Assembly: GCF_003010915.2 (NCBI RefSeq)
Contig: NZ_CP028426.1
Span: 434,001-498,000 of the forward strand
Length of the DNA stretch: 64,000 bases
Direction of reading: 5' to 3'
DNA from: Gulosibacter molinativorax
Lineage (GTDB): Bacteria > Actinomycetota > Actinomycetes > Actinomycetales > Microbacteriaceae
Part shown: one piece after another, positions 59,574 to 64,000 of the stretch
Numbering within the stretch: the first letter of the stretch is position 1
Layout of the letters: every line of letters begins with the position of its first letter
Translations under genes and position numbers: made by a program
Notes under the pieces: model-generated
The model's database searches: none
Told to the model about the DNA's origin: nothing
The model's input: only the letters and a program-made list of their open reading frames with translations

Positions 59574-59632
59574 CCACGCCTCTGGCAGATCGAGGATCTG
59601 GTGATCGAATCCTCGATCTGCCAGAGGCGTGG
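59574..59632. repeat. Perfect 23-bp inverted repeat between int and hsdR
   Basis: The arm beginning ccacgcctctggcagat (59574-59596) is perfectly mirrored at 59610-59632 around a 13-base loop. It lacks a T-run. It may end int transcription, attenuate the restriction operon or be a protein site. The rest of the 468-base gap (59225-59692) shows no supported gene. Confidence 0.65.
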
Positions 59633-59692
59633 TCCTGACAATCGCAGAACGCTCTATCTGTTGACGCACGCCATGAAGATAGAATCTATGAG

Positions 59693-62473
59693 ATGGCTGA
59701 GAACGAAGACGATCGCCTGGCGGCGGAGCAGCGAGCTCGGGTAATGATCGACCGGCAGCTCGTTGACGCGGGTTGGGCCGTGCAGGACCGCAAAGGTCTC
59801 AACCTGTTCGCCCCGCAGCGCGGCATCGCTGTTCGCGAGGTCATCATGAAGCCAGGCCACGGCCGCGTCGACTACCTGCTCTACGTCGACAAAGTTGTCG
59901 TGGGAGTAATCGAGGCGAAGCCAATGGGTACGCCCTTGTCTGGGGTGGAGTGGCAATCGGCGATGTACGCCACCGGGCTACCAGATGATGTGCGTCGCAA
60001 GGCCCTCGACCCGGAGGGACGCCTTCCGTTCGTCTTCGAAGCATCCGGCACCGAGACCCATTTCACGAATGGATTCGATCCCGCACCGCGCGCACGCCGC
60101 ATCTTCCACTTCCCGAGGCCCGAGACACTCACTGAGGCGGTTCGAGCAGCATCCGATCGCCCGGGCGAGGCGCCGACCTGGCGGGGCAAGGTGCAGAGCA
60201 TGCCGCTGCTCGATGAGGCGCCGCTGCGCCCCGCGCAGATCGATGGGGTGAAGGGCGTCGAACGCAGCCTGGCAGAGCAGCAGTACGGTCGCTCCCTCGT
60301 GCAGATGGCGACCGGTGCGGGCAAGACATTCATGGCAGTGACCGAGACGCATCGGCTGCTCAAATGGGGCGGTTTCAAACGTGTGCTGTTCTTGGTCGAC
60401 CGCAACAACCTTGCCGACCAGACCATGGGTGAGTTTCAGAACTATCGTACCCCTGACGATGGCCGCCGCTTCACCGAGCTGTATAACGTCACCAAGCTCA
60501 CGCGCGGCGGCATGCCCGACTCGACGAAGGTCGCAATCTCGACGATCCAGAGGGTCTTCAAAGCGATCAAGAACGAGGAAGTGCCCGAGGGCGACGACCC
60601 GAGCCTCGACGATTTCGCCCCTGACGAGCCGGTGACAGTGGCCTACAACCCCGACCTGCCGCCCGAGTCGTTTGACCTGTTGATTGTGGACGAGGCGCAC
60701 CGTTCGATCTATGGCGTCTGGCGTGGGGTGCTCGAGTATTTTGACGCTCATATAGTGGGGCTCACAGCGACGCCGAACAAGCAAACGTTTGGGTTCTTCC
60801 AGCAGAACCTGGTTTCTGAGTACACCTACCAGCAGTCGGTCGCAGACGGGGTGAACGTCGACTTCGACATCTATCGCATCAGAACCGAAATCACCGAGGG
60901 TGGATCCACCATCGAAGCGGGCACCTACGTGCCGATGGTGGATCGCAGCACTCGCGAGCAGAAGCTCATCCGACTTGAGGCAGACCTCGACTACACGCCG
61001 GGCCAGCTCGACCGTGCAGTGACGGCGAAGCATCAGATCAGGCTGGTGCTCGAGACTTTCCGCGACCGGCTCTTCACCGAGATCTTCCCCGGGCGACGCA
61101 CGGTACCGAAGACGCTGATCTTCGCGAAAGACGACAACCACGCGGAAGAGATCGTGCAGACGGTGCGCGAGGTGTTCAGCAAAGGCAATGACTTTGCTGC
61201 GAAGATTACCTATTCCGCGAAAGACCCGAAGGGGCATCTCAAGGCGTTTCGCACGAGCCCGGTGCTGCGCGTCGCGGTGACGGTCGACATGATCGCGACC
61301 GGCACCGACGTGAAGCCGCTGGAGTGCGTGTTCTTCATGCGCGATGTGCGCAGTGGGCAGTACTTCGAGCAGATGAAGGGCCGTGGCGCGCGCACGATCG
61401 AGCCCGCAGATTTTCAGGCCGTGACCGAAGATGCGGAAACGAAAACCCGGTTTGTGATCGTTGACGCAGTGGGAGTGACCGAGCACGATTTTGTCGAGCC
61501 GCCACTGAACCGTGACAAGTCGATCAGCTTGAAGAAGCTGCTCGATAAGACTGCGTCGCTCACCCTCACCGAAGACGAGACCGCGACACTCGCAAGCCGC
61601 CTCGCGGCGCTTGACCGGCAGCTCACCCCGGCCGAACGTGTAGAGCTCGACGAGGTGGCGCACACTTCGATGCATGCGGTGGTGCGCGCGCTGGTTGACG
61701 CGGTGGATCCCGAAGTGCAGGCGGCAACGGTTGTGGCGCAGCCCGATCGCGAACCGGGCGACGTAGTGCAAGATCTGCTTGATGCGGCTATCGAACCACT
61801 CGCATCAAACCCCGAATTGCGGGCCCGCATCATCGAGTTGCGACGTGCGAAGGATCAGGTCATCGACGAAGTGAGCCGCGACCAGGTGCTCGCGGCCTAT
61901 GGTGTGGTCGATCCTGACAAGGCGAAGAACACGGTCGCTTCGTGGCGCGAATACCTTGCTGAGCACCGAAGCGAAATCAGCGCGATCGAGTTGATGTTTG
62001 AGGCGAAGGGGCGGGGCATTCGCTTCGACCAGGTGAAGGAGCTCGCCGAGCGAATCGCCCGACCGCCATACAACTGGACGGTTGACATCATCTGGAACGC
62101 CTATCTGTCACTTGAGGTTGAGTACCAGGGTCGCCCCGAAAACAGGAATCGGCACACAGCGACGGATCTGATTTCGTTGCTGCGGCTGGAGGCTGGGGTT
62201 GACGATGCGCTCGTGCCCTATGCCGAGCAGGTTGAGTCGCGCTACGAGAACTGGTTGGCGCGGCAACAAGTCAATGGTGTTGAATTCACCGAGACGCAGC
62301 GATGGTGGTTGGATCGAATGATGCGCATCGTGTCATCTTCTGCGGGAATAGAGCCCGCCGACCTCGAAAACGCCCCCTTCGACGAGCGTGGCGGCATCGA
62401 CGGAGCCCTCCGTGACCTCGGCGATCGGGCCGGCGCATTGATTGAGGAGCTCAACCGGGAGTTGGCAGCGTGA
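59693..62473 (+). CDS. hsdR: Type I restriction endonuclease subunit R
   Basis: 926 residues. Nuclease domain at the N-terminus: Asp60 in GRVDYLLYVD and Glu74-x-Lys76 in VIEAKP form the PD-(D/E)xK site. Superfamily II translocase follows: Walker A ATGAGKT (207-212 region, Lys211), LFLVDRNNLADQ, DEAH box VDEAHRS, GLTATPNKQT, and TLIFAKDDNHAEE with the C-terminal VTVDMIATGTDVKPLECVFF motif region. The C-terminal part is helical. It cuts unmodified DNA after translocation, in complex with HsdM and HsdS. ATG 59693 gives the best start. It overlaps hsdS by four bases (GTGA). No hsdM is seen in the window. Confidence 0.93.
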   Translation: MAENEDDRLAAEQRARVMIDRQLVDAGWAVQDRKGLNLFAPQRGIAVREVIMKPGHGRVDYLLYVDKVVVGVIEAKPMGTPLSGVEWQSAMYATGLPDDVRRKALDPEGRLPFVFEASGTETHFTNGFDPAPRARRIFHFPRPETLTEAVRAASDRPGEAPTWRGKVQSMPLLDEAPLRPAQIDGVKGVERSLAEQQYGRSLVQMATGAGKTFMAVTETHRLLKWGGFKRVLFLVDRNNLADQTMGEFQNYRTPDDGRRFTELYNVTKLTRGGMPDSTKVAISTIQRVFKAIKNEEVPEGDDPSLDDFAPDEPVTVAYNPDLPPESFDLLIVDEAHRSIYGVWRGVLEYFDAHIVGLTATPNKQTFGFFQQNLVSEYTYQQSVADGVNVDFDIYRIRTEITEGGSTIEAGTYVPMVDRSTREQKLIRLEADLDYTPGQLDRAVTAKHQIRLVLETFRDRLFTEIFPGRRTVPKTLIFAKDDNHAEEIVQTVREVFSKGNDFAAKITYSAKDPKGHLKAFRTSPVLRVAVTVDMIATGTDVKPLECVFFMRDVRSGQYFEQMKGRGARTIEPADFQAVTEDAETKTRFVIVDAVGVTEHDFVEPPLNRDKSISLKKLLDKTASLTLTEDETATLASRLAALDRQLTPAERVELDEVAHTSMHAVVRALVDAVDPEVQAATVVAQPDREPGDVVQDLLDAAIEPLASNPELRARIIELRRAKDQVIDEVSRDQVLAAYGVVDPDKAKNTVASWREYLAEHRSEISAIELMFEAKGRGIRFDQVKELAERIARPPYNWTVDIIWNAYLSLEVEYQGRPENRNRHTATDLISLLRLEAGVDDALVPYAEQVESRYENWLARQQVNGVEFTETQRWWLDRMMRIVSSSAGIEPADLENAPFDERGGIDGALRDLGDRAGALIEELNRELAA

Positions 62474-63732
62474 CGTGGGAATACACGACGCTTGGTGAGG
62501 TTGCAGAGATCCTTCGTGGAGTCACATACAAGAAGGACCAAGCGAGTGACAGCACGTTTCCTGGCGCTATTCCGCTCTTAAGAGCGACAAATATTGGTTC
62601 GGGTCTGAATCTTCGGGAGGGCCTTGTATATGTGCCTGAAGACCAAGTACGAGCTCACCAAATCCTTGTAAAGGGTGACATCGTGTTGGCTTCCTCAAGT
62701 GGGTCGTTGAACGTCGTTGGGAAGAGCGCACGTCTCACTGAAGATTGGCGTGGCACATTTGGCGCCTTTTGCGCGACGATTCGCCCAAATCAGCTTGTCG
62801 ACTCGAGATTTTTGGCGTTTTTCCTGCAGTCACCGAAGCTTCGGGCTAGGTGGAGTGAAGCGGCACGCGGAACGAACATCAACAACTTGAAACGGGATGA
62901 TCTGACGTCCACACCGCTTCCACTGCCTCCGCTGGAGGAGCAGCGCCGCATCGTCACGATCCTCGAAGACCACCTCTCCCGGCTCGATGCCGCGGATGAG
63001 CTCCTTGAACATTCAGCCAGGCGTGCGGAGGCTCTCTGGTGGAAAGCTGCGACGGAGCAATTGTCACGCGTTCAAGGTGAGGAGACTCGCCTCGGAGAGA
63101 TTGGGGCGCTCAAGAATGGCATCTATGTGTCCAGGCCCGGAGTCGCTCCAAACGGTGCACCAATTCTTCGCATTGGAGCAGTGCGCCCCATGACTCTCGA
63201 CCTCGAAGATCTGAGATATACGGGAATGGCTGAGCAAGCGGTTGAGAAGTTGGACGGCAGGGCGTCCCCGGGAGACTTGCTCTTCACGCGCTACAACGGG
63301 AATGCTGAGTACGTTGGCGCGTGTGCAGTTGTACCAGGTTCGGCACCATTCTTGACGTATCCGGACAAGCTCATTCGTTTGAGAATTGAAAACCGGAACG
63401 CTCTCCCGGAATATGTTGCACTCGCCTGTTCTTCCGGTGAAACTCGAGCACAGATTCGCCAAGCGCGAAGAACGAGCGCAGGTCAGGTTGGAATTGCCGG
63501 GAGAAGCTTGAAGCAGATCAGTTTTCATCTGCCTGATATTGATACGCAAAGGAGAATTATCTCCGAAACGCGTGAAATTCGGCAGGAGGCCTCTCGCTTG
63601 AATGATGTGCTTCAACGCGCCCTCCGCCGCTCCGCTTCCCTCCGCCGCTCGCTGCTTTCGGCGGCGTTCTCGGGGCGGCTGACGGGGTCGTCGCCTGAAA
63701 TGTCTGCGGTCAGTGAGATGATCGGCGCATGA
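62470..63732 (+). CDS. hsdS: Type I restriction-modification specificity subunit
   Basis: 420 residues from a GTG overlapping the hsdR stop. Two target-recognition domains (about 1-150 and 200-345) each end in a conserved helical spacer: PLPPLEEQRRIVTILEDHLSRLDAADELLEHS and DIDTQRRIISETREIRQEASRLNDVLQRA, seen here as LPPLEEQRRIVTIL and DTQRRIISE. The final LRRSLLSAAFSGRLTG motif is the usual HsdS terminus. Recognition domains are AT-richer than the spacers, as expected for modules exchanged between systems. It directs both methylation and cleavage to a bipartite site. Confidence 0.92.
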   Translation: MTWEYTTLGEVAEILRGVTYKKDQASDSTFPGAIPLLRATNIGSGLNLREGLVYVPEDQVRAHQILVKGDIVLASSSGSLNVVGKSARLTEDWRGTFGAFCATIRPNQLVDSRFLAFFLQSPKLRARWSEAARGTNINNLKRDDLTSTPLPLPPLEEQRRIVTILEDHLSRLDAADELLEHSARRAEALWWKAATEQLSRVQGEETRLGEIGALKNGIYVSRPGVAPNGAPILRIGAVRPMTLDLEDLRYTGMAEQAVEKLDGRASPGDLLFTRYNGNAEYVGACAVVPGSAPFLTYPDKLIRLRIENRNALPEYVALACSSGETRAQIRQARRTSAGQVGIAGRSLKQISFHLPDIDTQRRIISETREIRQEASRLNDVLQRALRRSASLRRSLLSAAFSGRLTGSSPEMSAVSEMIGA

Positions 63733-64000
63733 ACGGCAAGCAGGTCAAGCTCTTTCTCGTTGACGGCACCCCCGGCGGCCTGACAACCGCTGAAATCACG
63801 AACTGGACGGGCAGTGTCGTCTCGGCGCGCCGGTCAGATCTCGCCGAACTTCTGAGCCGTGAAGAGGTGGAGCGAACGGGTATCTACCTGCTGCTCGGAG
63901 ACGACGAGGACGCCATCGGTGATACTCGCTGCTACATCGGTGAGGCCGACACGGTTGCGACGAGGCTGCGAAGCCACGCCAAAGACAAAGAGTTCTGGAA
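63729..64000 (+). CDS. GIY-YIG nuclease family protein (partial)
   Basis: The gene starts at ATG 63729, overlapping the hsdS stop (ATGA), and runs off the end of the window after 90 codons. ERTGIYLLLGDDEDA and TRCYIGEADTVATRLRSHA give the GIY...YIG pair with the following Arg, the signature of this nuclease fold. The preceding 50 residues are a small N-terminal domain with VKLFLVDGTPGGLTTAEI. Proteins of this type are often coded within type I restriction operons between hsdS and hsdM, where their function is unclear. The missing hsdM may follow. Confidence 0.8.
   Translation, partial: MNGKQVKLFLVDGTPGGLTTAEITNWTGSVVSARRSDLAELLSREEVERTGIYLLLGDDEDAIGDTRCYIGEADTVATRLRSHAKDKEFW

Noticed and set aside
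59978..61771. A 597-codon minus-strand frame opposite hsdR
   Set aside because: Antisense to well-conserved helicase motifs, His/Arg/Leu-rich with no family pattern.
1..64000. CRISPR arrays and rRNA genes
   Set aside because: No regularly spaced repeat-spacer pattern and no rRNA-like conserved stretch was seen anywhere in the window.

Overview
The window is GC-rich, with short overlapping genes, apparently leaderless promoters, a mycothiol-type arsenate reductase and SCO6880/DUF2637-type conjugation genes. Together these suggest an actinobacterium, most likely of the Microbacteriaceae (Microbacterium or Leucobacter type). That placement is inference from gene families. Almost nothing here is ordinary core chromosome. 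The window is a patchwork of accessory modules joined at visible breakpoints.

Layout. (1) 1-9987 is an amine-utilisation cluster: the end of an amino-acid/amine permease, a cytochrome P450 with its own flavodoxin and adrenodoxin-reductase-like partner, a glutamine-synthetase-like gamma-glutamyl ligase, three class-I glutamine amidotransferases, a binding protein without a signal peptide, a Cache-like sensor and a GntR regulator. The likely logic is oxidation of a (cyclic) amine by the P450, gamma-glutamylation of the amine and hydrolysis of the glutamyl product. (2) 10102-11829 is the 3' part of odhA, cut off and joined to the tail of a recombinase-like gene (11830-12051). (3) 12134-14406 is a Cd/Zn/Pb-type P-ATPase with its CmtR-like repressor. 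(4) 14725-17983 is a three-gene recombinase module: tyrosine recombinase, small HTH protein, and a zinc-ribbon protein with a degenerate recombinase fold. The 11830-12051 remnant is homologous to the third gene. (5) 18041-23526 is a tightly overlapping arsenic operon (trxB-trxA-acr3-arsR::arsC-chrA-arsC-arsC'), followed by a SulP transporter and a MerR regulator.

(6) 25722-39542 is a long leftward conjugation/replication operon: ArdC, prim-pol, DUF2637, ParB-like, TcpC-like, an M23/transglycosylase cell-wall enzyme, two small pilin-like membrane proteins, TrbL, SCO6880-like and VirB4-like. An opposite-strand AbiGi-like gene sits between the two pilin-like paralogues. (7) 39766-43527 holds decayed chromosomal genes: AraC, a leuA 3' fragment joined head-to-head to a 5'-truncated ABC ATPase, a frameshifted ybaK, and an XRE-cupin regulator. 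(8) 43624-49058 returns to conjugation with an orphan C5 methyltransferase, a MobF relaxase and a small membrane protein behind a hairpin-rich leader.

(9) 49259-55147 is a lower-GC four-gene operon: C5 methyltransferase, a protein with two GHKL ATPase modules (MORC/Hsp90-like plus histidine kinase), a receiver-domain protein, and a protein with a possible nuclease signature. I cannot match it to a named defence system and regard it as the best candidate for an undescribed system here. (10) 55464-57595 contains an integrase remnant, a PIN-domain gene interrupted by one amber codon, and a 3' fragment of tRNA-Pro(GGG) acting as an attachment site. (11) From there rightwards an xis-int pair starts a second integrative element carrying type I restriction genes hsdR-hsdS and a GIY-YIG protein that runs off the window.
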